Source of the DNA: Candidatus Methanoplasma glyptotermitis
GTDB lineage: Archaea > Thermoplasmatota > Thermoplasmata > Methanomassiliicoccales > Methanomethylophilaceae
DNA length: 52,677 bases
Direction: 5' to 3'
Assembly: GCA_031267895.1 (NCBI GenBank)
Contig: JAIRYF010000023.1
Span: forward strand, 1-52,677
This document shows, in pieces, positions 20,111-28,368 of the stretch. The notes beneath the pieces are model-generated. The model was given only the letters and a program-made list of their open reading frames with translations, ran no database searches and was not told where the DNA came from. The translations under genes were made by a program, and so were the position numbers. Every line of letters begins with the position of its first letter. Position 1 is the first letter of the stretch.

Positions 20111-20276
20111 TTTCACCGCTGCTCCGTCGGACGGCTCACTCAATAGAATGTCCGTCTAACGGAACATTCGTAGCATCGAACGTCAGAATTCAAGAGTTCA
20201 CGCCATCGGCGGAGATCTTGATTCTCCATCTTCTGCAACCCCTGTTCTGGGGTCGCGTACTCCCCGTACCTCGGGG

Positions 20277-20290
20277 GAATATATAAGCTT
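20277..20290 (-). promoter_or_regulatory. TATA box of the 16S rRNA gene
   Basis: AGCTTATATATTCC on the minus strand, about 230 nt upstream of the mature 5' end, leaving room for a leader with the processing arm. It is the best TATA match in the region. Confidence 0.65.
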
Positions 20291-20299
20291 TTTTACCCA

Positions 20300-20786
20300 G
20301 GGAAGCTCGCCTCCCCAGACAGCAGAATTCAGTGTCAAAAGGTACCCGTTGTTCACAGGTGCATTGGTTCAATTCTGCAGAACAAGCGATACCTGTATTC
20401 TACTTAAAGGTTTTCATCAAAGCCCGAAAAACCTATGAATGGCATCCTGCAGAGGCCTAACCGATCCGAATCATCCGACAACAGCTTGTTCCTGTCAAAT
20501 AATGCCTCAGCGGACACGGACCCGTCGGATTCTTCCGGTTCAAAAAGGCTATTGGCCTCAGCGAAATGCGCCCGGCACGGTTTTGACTGCATTGCAACAA
20601 CATATGATGATTCTTTAGCGACATGACTGACCGTGTCTTATTTACTATGTCGGCGGCAATATTCGCACGCATTGCGCCGATATCCGATATTCCGGATGAT
20701 TCTTAACCGTCCGTCATCCGCGATGCGTGCTGATATCCTTGATCTCGCATCGCTGAGTTTGGTCGCAGAGCGTATCCGGCCGATAC
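20300..20786. other. Gene-poor stretch between the 16S promoter and the DUF4143 ATPase
   Basis: No recognisable gene. A 62-codon minus-strand reading frame (20404-20592) has a protein-like acidic composition ending in MPFIGFSGFDENL. It could be the end of a decayed gene, but it lacks a promoter, a clear ribosome binding site and any family resemblance. Confidence 0.3.
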
Positions 20787-20824
20787 AGCGCAAAAGTGAT
20801 ATTTTAAATAGCGCAAAAGTGATA
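20787..20824 (+). promoter_or_regulatory. Direct repeats flanking the TATA box of the DUF4143 ATPase gene
   Basis: AGCGCAAAAGTGATA occurs at 20787-20801 and again at 20810-20824, a 23-bp period (about two helical turns). The TATA box ATTTTAAATA (20801-20810) lies between them. The second copy covers the expected transcription start. A repressor operator, perhaps autoregulatory, is inferred. Confidence 0.55.
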
Positions 20825-20831
20825 ATTGACC

Positions 20832-22139
20832 ATGGTTCCCGCTCCGGGCGGATCAGCAGATGCTGTTTCCGCAATGAAAAATGCAAATTCGGAATATCGC
20901 CGAAGATTGGTGGATGAACGCATAATTTCCATGCTCCGTGCCTTCGGAGGCATACAGATAACCGGGCCGAAATGGTGTGGCAAATCATGGACCGGCATGC
21001 ACCATGCCGAATCGGCAGTGTTCATGGATCAGAGGGCCAGCATAGCCAAAGCCAAACTTGTTCCGTATGAGGTTCTGAGCGGGAAATACCCCATTCTTGT
21101 GGATGAGTGGCAATACGTGCCTGAGCTTTGGGATGCGGCCCGGAGGAAAATCGACACGGAACATAAACGGGGTATGTACATATTCACCGGCTCCGCGGTC
21201 CCTCCTGAAACAGAACAGCTGCATTCCGGAACGGGGAGATTCGCAACGGTGGAGATGAAGACGCTGTCGTCGTTCGAAGCCGGAGACAGCGACGGGTCCG
21301 TATCCCTGTCAGTGATTTTCAGCAGCGGGATTGAAACTCCCGTTCCTTCGAAAATCGATTTTCCAAAGGTTACTGAGATGATATGCAGAGGGGGCTGGCC
21401 GGATGCGGTATGGTCTGCGGGCGGGGACGGAGCATCCGCGGCAAAAGGATACATCACATCAATAATTGAATCAGATCTCTCCCGCGCGGACGGAGTCAGA
21501 AGGAGTGCTTCGACAGGACAGACGATACTAAGGTCAATAGCAAGGAACAGCGCGACGCAGGTGAAAGCATCCACAGTACGTGCGGATGCTTCGACAGGTG
21601 ACGGAATAGATGTAAGCGAACAGACCGTCAGAAGCTACACTGAAGCACTGAAAAGAATATATGTTGTGTGTGAACAGGAAGGATGGAAGCCGTCTCTGCG
21701 TTCCAAGACCCGCATACGCACCTCCCCCAAGATACATCTGACCGATCCGTCTCTGGCCTCCGCCGCTCTGAAGGCATCTCCGCGTCTGCTGATGGATGAC
21801 CCCGGCATGGCGGGGCAGTTATTCGAATCGCTCTGCTACAGAGATCTGTGCGTTTATGCCCACAGCATCGGGGGAGAAGTGTATTTCTACCGAGACGAAA
21901 AGGGACTGGAGATAGATGAAATTATTATGCTTGACGACGGCAGATGGGGGGCGATTGAAGTTAAATTGGGAGATTTCGAATTCGACAGGGCTGCAAAGAA
22001 CCTGCTTACTCTGAAGAATAAAATGGCAGACACCGCGCGCGGACCGTCGTTCCTTGCCGTTGTGTCTGGAGAAGGCGGTGCCGCATACACAAGGGATGAC
22101 GGTGTGCTTATAATTCCGATCGATAAGCTCGGCCCGTGA
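20832..22139 (+). CDS. AAA+ ATPase with DUF4143 domain
   Basis: 435 residues. The N-terminal AAA domain has Walker A GPKWCGKS (residues 45-52) and Walker B YPILVDEWQ, then sensor-like IFTGSAV. The C-terminal DUF4143 region holds a nuclease-like core (ESLCYRDL, EIDEIIMLDDGRWGAIEVKLG). The ATG at 20832 is 26 nt past the TATA centre, fitting a leaderless mRNA; a TTG at 20826 is the alternative. These ATPases are common in gut anaerobes and archaea. Their role is unproven, with mobile-element or toxin-antitoxin-like roles suggested. Confidence 0.85.
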   Translation: MVPAPGGSADAVSAMKNANSEYRRRLVDERIISMLRAFGGIQITGPKWCGKSWTGMHHAESAVFMDQRASIAKAKLVPYEVLSGKYPILVDEWQYVPELWDAARRKIDTEHKRGMYIFTGSAVPPETEQLHSGTGRFATVEMKTLSSFEAGDSDGSVSLSVIFSSGIETPVPSKIDFPKVTEMICRGGWPDAVWSAGGDGASAAKGYITSIIESDLSRADGVRRSASTGQTILRSIARNSATQVKASTVRADASTGDGIDVSEQTVRSYTEALKRIYVVCEQEGWKPSLRSKTRIRTSPKIHLTDPSLASAALKASPRLLMDDPGMAGQLFESLCYRDLCVYAHSIGGEVYFYRDEKGLEIDEIIMLDDGRWGAIEVKLGDFEFDRAAKNLLTLKNKMADTARGPSFLAVVSGEGGAAYTRDDGVLIIPIDKLGP

Positions 22140-22304
22140 CAGATTCGCAGACGCTCTGACCGCAAACAATTCAGCATCCCGGAGGGCGATATGGATTTCT
22201 TATCCCGCGCTCAGAAATCACCCCCGTCTTAATCGATGACTGCGACCGCGTACCCGGCCAGCTGTTATCCGACACCGTATATATCGGATAATCCATATTT
22301 TAGT

Positions 22305-23345
22305 ATGGACCCTCTGACAAGAAAACTCGCACTGAACATGCCGCTCACGCTAGGAGCCGCGCTCTCGGGCATTGCGACCCCTGACAGCCTGAGGGGCGGA
22401 CCGGAGGTCGCTGACCTCGATTATGCCCTGCCCGGAGCGAGGTCCGCGATAGTGTTCGGCGTTCCGTTCGATGACAGCTTCATAGACCCGTACCTCGGGA
22501 AGAAGAACTGCGATCTCAGCACCAACAAAATACGGATCACGACATTCGCGGCGGGAATAGCTTTCGAGATCTCGACCGTCCTCGCATCATTGGGGTACAG
22601 GACATACCCCATCGCCCCAAACTTCGAATTCAGGAAGGACTCCCCCAACGGAATATACAACAGAGTGCCTCCGGCATCCCTGAAACTGATCGCTGTCTCG
22701 TGCGGAATAGGCTGCATAGGCCAGTCCGGACTCCTGATAACAAAGAAGTACGGTGCGGCACTGTCGCTGGGAGGAGTGATAACCGATGCCGTTCTGGAAC
22801 CCACCGAACCTCTTCCCGAATCAGAAAACTACTGTGACCGATGCATGTTATGCAAAGCCGCCTGCGTGGCCGATTTTATCGAAAGAGATGAAGTCAGTAT
22901 AAACATGGGCGGACGTTCTGTGAGGGTCGGGAACTGCAGACCGGCGGCCAGATGCGCCTACCCGTGCGGAGGCATAACGGGCCTCCATCCAGATGGGAAA
23001 TGGTCCACATGGTCTCCCGGAAGGTTTCCGCTGCCGGAGAAGGACGAGGAGTACCGCACAATATCCAAAAAGTACGTCGGACGGTACCTTGAAAGAAAGA
23101 GAAACGGTGCTGTATGCTACAACCCGCTCCTGGCCGGAACATACGAGATGCAGTACACCTGCTCCAACTGCCAGTTCGTCTGCCATCCGGATCCGGAGGT
23201 CAGGAAGAAGAGACTTTCAATGCTCAGGAACAGCGGTGCTGTCATTGAGGATTCGGATGGGAACAGGACGGCGGTCTCACCCGAAGAGGCAGAGAAGTAC
23301 GTTTCGGAGCTTCCCAGCGAGCGCAGGCGTCTGTATTCAGATTAA
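22305..23345 (+). CDS. QueG-like (epoxyqueuosine reductase family) iron-sulphur protein
   Basis: 346 residues from the ATG at 22305; an upstream ATG at 22236 adds 23. The later start sits 24-25 nt past a TATA box (GTATATAT, 22278-22285), fitting a leaderless mRNA. The central region resembles the COG1600 corrinoid reductase fold (VSCGIGCIGQSGLLITKKYG). One cluster motif is CDRCMLCKAAC; a second cysteine set near the end includes CSNCQFVCHPDPEVRKKR. Archaea make archaeosine rather than queuosine, so the substrate is probably not epoxyqueuosine. The gene stands alone. Confidence 0.75.
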   Translation: MDPLTRKLALNMPLTLGAALSGIATPDSLRGGPEVADLDYALPGARSAIVFGVPFDDSFIDPYLGKKNCDLSTNKIRITTFAAGIAFEISTVLASLGYRTYPIAPNFEFRKDSPNGIYNRVPPASLKLIAVSCGIGCIGQSGLLITKKYGAALSLGGVITDAVLEPTEPLPESENYCDRCMLCKAACVADFIERDEVSINMGGRSVRVGNCRPAARCAYPCGGITGLHPDGKWSTWSPGRFPLPEKDEEYRTISKKYVGRYLERKRNGAVCYNPLLAGTYEMQYTCSNCQFVCHPDPEVRKKRLSMLRNSGAVIEDSDGNRTAVSPEEAEKYVSELPSERRRLYSD

Positions 23346-23483
23346 GATTAAATTATCATATTCTTTCAAATTGCATGGGAAGGCTCCGCCGCAGATCTGC
23401 AGGTCAGCAGAGCATCTGCTTTCCTGATATTGGGACATTTCCCGCGGGAAGAGAAAGATGCAGGCATGCTTAGAACATATATC

Positions 23484-23495
23484 GGGGGGGGGGGG
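23484..23495. repeat. 12-nt poly-G tract
   Basis: Uninterrupted run of 12 G in the 287-bp gap between the QueG-like gene and the PemK-like gene, 138 nt before the latter's start. No convincing gene crosses it on either strand. Confidence 0.9.
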
Positions 23496-23632
23496 AATCC
23501 GGATCGCTGCCGGCCACCAGAGAGGGTATGATATGATATAACCGACTGCACATTGCAGGCCGTTTTTGAGAGAAGCAAAAAATCGTGCCAGAATGTACAT
23601 AACCGTGGAATGCATACCATCCCGAAGATAGT

Positions 23633-23998
23633 GTGAATATTGCAAAACTCGTAATTCAGACATCAAAGCCGAAGGCTTGGGAGATCTGGCTCGCGAATGT
23701 GGATTTTGAGGGTATGGCAGGCCGCAAAAAAAGACCGGTGCTTGTACTTTCCGCGAAGGGTACGTCGTTCACCGTTCTTGAGATTACCAGTCAGGCACAG
23801 AGATTGGTCACAGACATAGAGATTCACAATTTCCAGGATGCGGGACTAGACAGGCTGTCCGTGATCCGCACGGACAAGAAAAAGATCATCGGAAAAGAGG
23901 AGTTCGTGCATGAGATGGGAAAACTGCCCCCAGATTACAGGGAGACCGTCAGCAATGCGCTGAAGTTCCGCAAGAGCATGGAATCAGACGATATCTGA
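23633..23998 (+). CDS. PemK/MazF-like toxin family protein
   Basis: 121 residues from a GTG start. The segment WEIWLANVDFEG ... RKKRPVLVLSAKG resembles the first strands of PemK/MazF endoribonucleases (compare GDIYLAD ... KRPVLVI), and DRLSVIRTDKKKIIGK resembles the later SVIR/DKI region. The family cleaves mRNA as the toxin of type II toxin-antitoxin pairs. No antitoxin-like gene is adjacent, so it may be an orphan, be inactive, or have another role. Confidence 0.65.
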   Translation: MNIAKLVIQTSKPKAWEIWLANVDFEGMAGRKKRPVLVLSAKGTSFTVLEITSQAQRLVTDIEIHNFQDAGLDRLSVIRTDKKKIIGKEEFVHEMGKLPPDYRETVSNALKFRKSMESDDI

Positions 23999-24466
23999 AT
24001 CAGCGGCGTGAACCGCCTCCGGATACGCAGGTCCGCAACATCAACAACTCCATCTATCAGAAAGGGGTTGCATCGCCGCTCGGCATGGGCACGTGAATCC
24101 AGAAATTACGCCGCCGAGATGCCGATAGCTTAACAGCGGCGGAGGCCGCTTGCGGGTCTTACTGCTATAGATGCATTCGAAAGCAGCGTCATTCATGGAA
24201 GCAGGTTTAACATCCGGCGTAGGTGTCAAACTCAGATTGATTGATAGATTAAATCAAAAGGACGGTCGCCGACTTTATCGTGGCAGGTCCATATCGGATA
24301 TCACACTTCTGAAATGACCGTCAAAGGCACACAGCCGATATCCTTGGGATAAACTGCAGACATATCCAATTCGGTGAAATCCTCACTGTTTCAGGTTACG
24401 GTGATGTCCGCGCCGATCTTCTTTTGCGGAATCCACATGCTGCGTACTCTCGGTATGTGTACGGAA
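23999..24466. other. Gene-poor stretch
   Basis: No supported gene. It contains a short hairpin (AGCGGC-GGAG-GCCGCT near 24134) and a 48-codon plus-strand frame starting near 24170 that has no recognisable similarity. It may be decayed sequence. Confidence 0.4.
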
Positions 24467-25249
24467 TTATCTCTTCTTTCCCGGACCTTTGAACGCCCTG
24501 AGGTACTTCAGAACGTCCGCATCCCTGTCAGTCCATTCCGGGGTGAAGCCATTCTTTATATACTCGGCATACCAGGCCTCGGCCTGTTCCATGTACCCTT
24601 TCATTTCCGGTTTGTCTTTTATGATAATAACTGCATTATCATCCGTCGGACACCAGAGTTTCGGTCTGTCATAGTCGCTGTCCTCAAGGAACCCGACTGC
24701 GAACACGATTCTGTCCAGATTCGCGAGTTCGGCGTACAGGGAGGCCTGGAGTATGTATTCAGTAGGAACATTGGTGAGTTCTCCGTCAGCGTCTTTCCAT
24801 TTCTCTCTTTCATGGGATGTCTTAATCTCGAGGATGGAATCTCTCTTGCCGTTTACAACCACATACCCGTCCACCAAGCCGCCGAAGGTCTTGCTGTTAT
24901 GGAAATGGTCGTAGCCGCACAGTTCTTTCTCCGCAGGTTCCTCGACCGCAACTTTCGATTCTTCCGGTAAACCGAGGGCAGCCGGAAGAACGGTCTGGCA
25001 GATATTCCTCACGCGGTTCCTTATAACCGGTTCGAGTATGTTGCCGGCATCGATGTACTTGTTGGGCTTGTCACCCGGATAGAGTCCCGCGAGTTCACAG
25101 GCAACCTTGAACGGGGTGGAGAACTCGCTCAGCCCGAGGATCGGTGCCAATTTCGTTCCTGAAATCTTTTTCTGTCGGTAAGTGTCGAAGTAGACCGTCT
25201 TCTCTGAATCATCTATTTCTATTATCGCCTGTCTTCCGTCGAATGCCAT
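24467..25249 (-). CDS. YqaJ-like viral recombinase family nuclease
   Basis: 260 residues. The N-terminal part (SGTKLAPILGLSEFSTPF, then AGNILEPVIRNRV) is the YqaJ signature. The lambda-exonuclease-type catalytic residues follow in the FGGLVDGYV Asp, the ILEIKTS Glu-x-Lys, and a later Gln (YILQASLYAEL). Such 5'-3' exonucleases usually serve phage recombination together with a RecT-type annealase. No partner or phage gene is near, so it looks like an orphan or the remnant of an integrated element. Confidence 0.8.
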   Translation of the reverse strand: MAFDGRQAIIEIDDSEKTVYFDTYRQKKISGTKLAPILGLSEFSTPFKVACELAGLYPGDKPNKYIDAGNILEPVIRNRVRNICQTVLPAALGLPEESKVAVEEPAEKELCGYDHFHNSKTFGGLVDGYVVVNGKRDSILEIKTSHEREKWKDADGELTNVPTEYILQASLYAELANLDRIVFAVGFLEDSDYDRPKLWCPTDDNAVIIIKDKPEMKGYMEQAEAWYAEYIKNGFTPEWTDRDADVLKYLRAFKGPGKKR

Positions 25250-25261
25250 AGGTGCCTGTAT

Positions 25262-25890
25262 TACTGCCGTGAATAAGAAATCTTGGAAGAAGTCGAATCA
25301 ATACGGGATGGTCTTTTCCAGGAGTATTCGGAATTCCTGTGGAAGCGGGTCTGAAGGAAACCATCAATCCAACGTGCTATCGCGGGATACTGTGCCAGCT
25401 GGGGATAGTACATTCGGGATGCGTTATGATTAGATAAACGGCTGTCAGCCCCAACGATCGTGACTTTCCGGACGATGCGGTTATATCTCTTTTCAGTCAT
25501 GACAGCCGTACCGCATTGCCGATATGCAGTCCCGATTCCCTGATAATGATTTTATTTCGTCAACCATCATACAGATCGACCCTGCAAATCGTCGCGCGTT
25601 GTACCTCTGAAGCGGACCGTCAGTATCCGCGCGATGATTCTGCGTATAACAAAAAACCGGCAGTCCCTCTGGGGCCGAGACCGTTTCCGAAAAGTTCTGT
25701 ACGTGCCCTGTACGATCATGAGATATCAGTACACATCAAGGATATCAACCGTAATACTGGACGGTCGTTTCAAAAGCAGAACATCCACGCAGAATACATC
25801 GGTTGCAAATTAGGTCTGTATTCCTTGATGCCCGGCGACGGCACCGCGAATAGGAAAGCTTAATACCGATACTTGTCTTCGGTTGCGCTA
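25262..25890. other. Gene-poor stretch before tRNA-Ser
   Basis: No recognisable gene. A 79-codon minus-strand frame (25261-25500) starts MTEKRYNRIVRKVTIVGA and is basic, but resembles no family I know. Longer frames here run antisense to the tRNA and are artefacts. Confidence 0.35.
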
Positions 25891-25891
25891 A

Positions 25892-25978
25892 GTGGAGGTG
25901 GCCCAGCCTGGTAAGGCGATAGACTGCTAATCTATTGTCCGTAAGGACCCGGGGGTTCGAATCCCCCCCTCCACGCCA
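25892..25978 (+). tRNA. tRNA-Ser (GCU), CCA encoded
   Basis: Class II tRNA with a long variable arm. Acceptor arms GTGGAGG / CCTCCAC pair fully. The anticodon stem ATAGA / TCTAT encloses CTGCTAA, giving anticodon GCT. The variable arm TGTCCGTAAGGACC pairs, and the T arm is GGGGGTTCGAATCCCCC. The sequence continues G-CCA, so the 3' CCA is encoded (25976-25978), unlike tRNA-Gln in this window. Confidence 0.95.
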
Positions 25979-26160
25979 TTCAAACACAAAACGGCATCTT
26001 TGATCTGGAACCCACATATGATCTTTCGGCTTTTGAGTTGTCGAACTTCGCATTTCCGGATCGGAACGGTAAATTCTGCGATGCTGTCTTGAGATGCCTC
26101 ATCGTCCGTCGCCGTCGCGGCATCATTGCACTTTCGTATGCCACACGCGGAGATGTGTTC

Positions 26161-26376
26161 TTATTGATGATTAACCGGAGACGCATTCGGAGCGACCGCT
26201 GACCCTGCGGCCTCATTGCGGAACCTGTATTTGTCAACCGGACTGTATCTGTTCAATTCTTCGGACCGCACACCGATGATGAAACTCCCGGCGGTCAAAA
26301 CAACAAACGAAAAAAAGACAGCGAAGCACGAATGTGCATGCACACTCGCCTGCGCTTCGGAAAGGGGAGATATCAC
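26161..26376 (-). CDS. Small single-pass membrane protein candidate, translationally coupled
   Basis: 71-residue frame from a GTG at 26376 that overlaps the TGA of the upstream membrane protein gene (GTGA). It has one hydrophobic segment, CFAVFFSFVVLTAGSFIIGV, followed by a polar tail of about 35 residues. No family is recognised. The overlap, hydrophobic segment and lack of other content on either strand are the only support. Confidence 0.35.
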   Translation of the reverse strand: MISPLSEAQASVHAHSCFAVFFSFVVLTAGSFIIGVRSEELNRYSPVDKYRFRNEAAGSAVAPNASPVNHQ

Positions 26377-26846
26377 CTCTCTTCTTTCTGTGCCCTCATT
26401 TCCGCTATCCGTGCCTTCTTTTTTGACCTCAGCACTATTCCAAGAAGTATCACAGCTATGCTGAATATTATGGCTAGCCAGCATGAAATTCCCGCTGTTC
26501 TGGATGCTAACTGCAAATATGATTCTGGATTGATGCATGCAATCAGATATATCGCAAAAAGAACTGTCAGGATCCCTCCCGCCACTGCCCCCGTACCGGA
26601 TTTTCTGGCAAAAGAAACGGTCGAAATAAGGAACATCAGACCAATCAGCATGGGGCATAATCTGCCAACATGATCAAAATTATCAAAAAGTCCTCCGTTG
26701 AAGGCATCTCCGAAAACCATATCAAATGCATCGTATCCGACTTCAACACCAAGCAGCGTCACTTGCATCCAAGGCAGAATAATCAGTAACATCCCTGCCA
26801 CGGAAATTACAACGCCCGGAACCCATATCGAATTATTACTCTCCAT
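26373..26846 (-). CDS. Integral membrane protein of unknown function
   Basis: 157 residues with about four helices (IWVPGVVISVAGMLLIILPW, MLIGLMFLISTVSFA, AVAGGILTVLFAIYLIACI, CWLAIIFSIAVILLGIVL) and a short basic C-terminal tail (RSKKKARIAEMRAQKEER). Not recognised. A 12-nt G run lies about 80 nt upstream in its likely 5' leader. A TATA-like region with a TAGATT / AATCTA palindrome lies at 26985-27006. Confidence 0.6.
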   Translation of the reverse strand: MESNNSIWVPGVVISVAGMLLIILPWMQVTLLGVEVGYDAFDMVFGDAFNGGLFDNFDHVGRLCPMLIGLMFLISTVSFARKSGTGAVAGGILTVLFAIYLIACINPESYLQLASRTAGISCWLAIIFSIAVILLGIVLRSKKKARIAEMRAQKEER

Positions 26847-26925
26847 TGTATCACCAAGTATTGTTCAGTCTGCACCGGCCGCATGCAAGCGGACCGGCAC
26901 CGAACACACGAGTCTGCAAAAGTTT

Positions 26926-26937
26926 CCCCCCCCCCCC
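26926..26937. repeat. 12-nt poly-C/poly-G tract
   Basis: Uninterrupted 12 C on the plus strand, 80-91 nt upstream of the membrane protein starting at 26846 on the minus strand, between its start and the predicted TATA region near 26990. Confidence 0.9.
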
Positions 26938-27144
26938 TTCAGGAGAGGGAAGAACAGGATAACCGGAGACCGTGGAAACGCATGCAATATATAGATTATA
27001 AATCTATCTCAGAAATGAGGGCATGATCATATTTCTCTGCTCTTGTCCCCACATGGTTTGACTTTAAGACGATACGGCATCATTCACGTTCCTGTGCCTT
27101 TCCGCCGCGGACTCTGAAACCCTATTCTGCCGACACTTACAAAA

Positions 27145-27175
27145 GGATAGTTATTATATTATCTAAGTACTATCC
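27145..27175 (+). promoter_or_regulatory. Inverted repeat around the TATA box of the DUF1638 gene
   Basis: GGATAGT (27145-27151) and ACTATCC (27169-27175) form a perfect 7-bp dyad with a 17-bp spacer that contains the TATA element TATTATATTA. The start codon is about 26 nt from the TATA centre, so the mRNA is probably leaderless. A regulator binding here would block the promoter. Confidence 0.5.
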
Positions 27176-27181
27176 ATATCC

Positions 27182-27994
27182 ATGGTCAAAGGAACCTTGG
27201 GCATAATCGGCTGTCCCATTCTCGAGGATGAGATTATCTACTCTCTCGGCAGCGAGAAGGATGAAAAAACGATCTATGTCGTAGACACACCTCCCTCGCA
27301 TACTCTGAAGGAAAAGCTTGAACGGAGCGGGACTCCGTTCTCCGTCATCGGCGAGTGGGAATTCAACAACGGTTACTCCGGGATTGATCGCGACAGCGGA
27401 TTTAATATTGTGGTTCTGATGAACAAGTTGGGCCTCCACACGAGACCAAAGGTCCTCAGAGAGACAATCGAAGATCAGCTGAGGTTCCATCAGAACAATT
27501 TTGATGTCATTGCTCTGTACTACGGTATGTGCGGAAATGCCGGGTGGGATGTGTCCAAATGGGCTTCCGGGACCCTTAACATCCCGGTCTTCGTGTTCCG
27601 CGATGCGAACGGAGAAGTGTGCGACGACTGTATAGGCGTGGCCGTCGGAGGGCATTCTAGATACTGTAACTTCGTCAAAAAGTACCCAGGGATGTTCTAT
27701 GTCACGCCGAACATAGCCGGGAATTGGGACGGATACTCGGAAGAACTCGATTTCTGCAAGGGATTCGAGATCATGGACATACACACAGTAAAGGAAGTGT
27801 TCCAGGTGTACGGCTACAGCAAAGCAGTGAAAATCGACACGGGACTGGGAATCAGAGGCTAGGAGTTCGAAAAGGGCTGCGAACGATTCTCCAACGAGAC
27901 AGGTTTGGAGTTCACGGTCCCGGAACCGGGTTCTGTCGACCTGTATCCCACGGTAGCCATATACAAAGATGCCAAGAGTGCCCTGAAGTCCTGA
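27182..27994 (+). CDS. DUF1638 family protein with in-frame TAG (predicted pyrrolysine)
   Basis: 270 residues if TAG at 27860-27862 is read as an amino acid (residue 227), otherwise 226. The body has DUF1638 features: YYGMCGNAGWD, IPVFVFRD and CDDCIGVAVGGHSRY. After TAG the same frame stays open for 43 codons to a TGA at 27992. That stretch is protein-like (EFEKGCERF, PEPGSVDLYPTV) and completes the conserved C-terminal region that begins KAVKIDTGLG. Pyrrolysine is inserted at TAG in Methanomassiliicoccales. DUF1638 function is unknown; Cys residues may bind metal. A recent nonsense mutation is the alternative. Confidence 0.75.
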
Positions 27995-28059
27995 GGTGTG
28001 ATTGTTCCGCAGGAAGAGAGACCGTAATATTGTTATAATCCGGCGCAATCCCATATATC

Positions 28060-28368
28060 ATGAAGTTCGAAGACATGTCCAAGGCCGAAAGAACAGCCTA
28101 CAAGAAGACAGTCATCGGAGATTTCATCGAACACGGCATGGATGAAAAAGAGGCTTTGGTCAACTATGTTTTCTGCATAAACCCTCAACCATTCGATTGG
28201 CTGGAGCACAGATACGGTATCCGGAAAGACGAGGCTGTGTCTCTCAGAGATAACGGCATGTCCAAGTACAGGGAAACCGGAGGGACGTACGGATTCAACG
28301 GTCCGCAGCCGTCTCCGGTGAGAAAGAGAACATACTGCAAATGCGTAAAACCCATTGTGCCCCAGTGA
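28060..28368 (+). CDS. Small hypothetical protein
   Basis: 102 residues, starting MKFEDMSKAERTAYKKTVIG, mostly charged, with no helix-rich membrane segment and a CKC near the end. Not recognised. A TATA-like TGTTATAATC at 28031-28040 lies about 25 nt before the ATG, which supports a real leaderless gene. It follows the DUF1638 gene by 65 nt. Confidence 0.5.
   Translation: MKFEDMSKAERTAYKKTVIGDFIEHGMDEKEALVNYVFCINPQPFDWLEHRYGIRKDEAVSLRDNGMSKYRETGGTYGFNGPQPSPVRKRTYCKCVKPIVPQ

Noticed and set aside
20787-20824. Short CRISPR-like array
   Set aside because: Only two copies with a 9-bp gap that contains the TATA box; this fits an operator, not a repeat-spacer array. No CRISPR array or cas gene was seen anywhere in the window.
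23337-23666. Minus-strand frame through the 12-G tract, with a Pro run
   Set aside because: No ribosome binding site, no signal peptide and no recognisable domain, and it overlaps the start of the PemK-like gene. I do not treat it as a phase-variable gene.
25892-25978. tRNA-Ser as attachment site of an integrated element
   Set aside because: Plausible by position, but no integrase gene and no second copy of the tRNA 3' end was found in the window.
25745-26053. 102-codon minus-strand frame across tRNA-Ser
   Set aside because: Contains the typical antisense-tRNA pattern (GGGDSNPRVLT) and has no other support.
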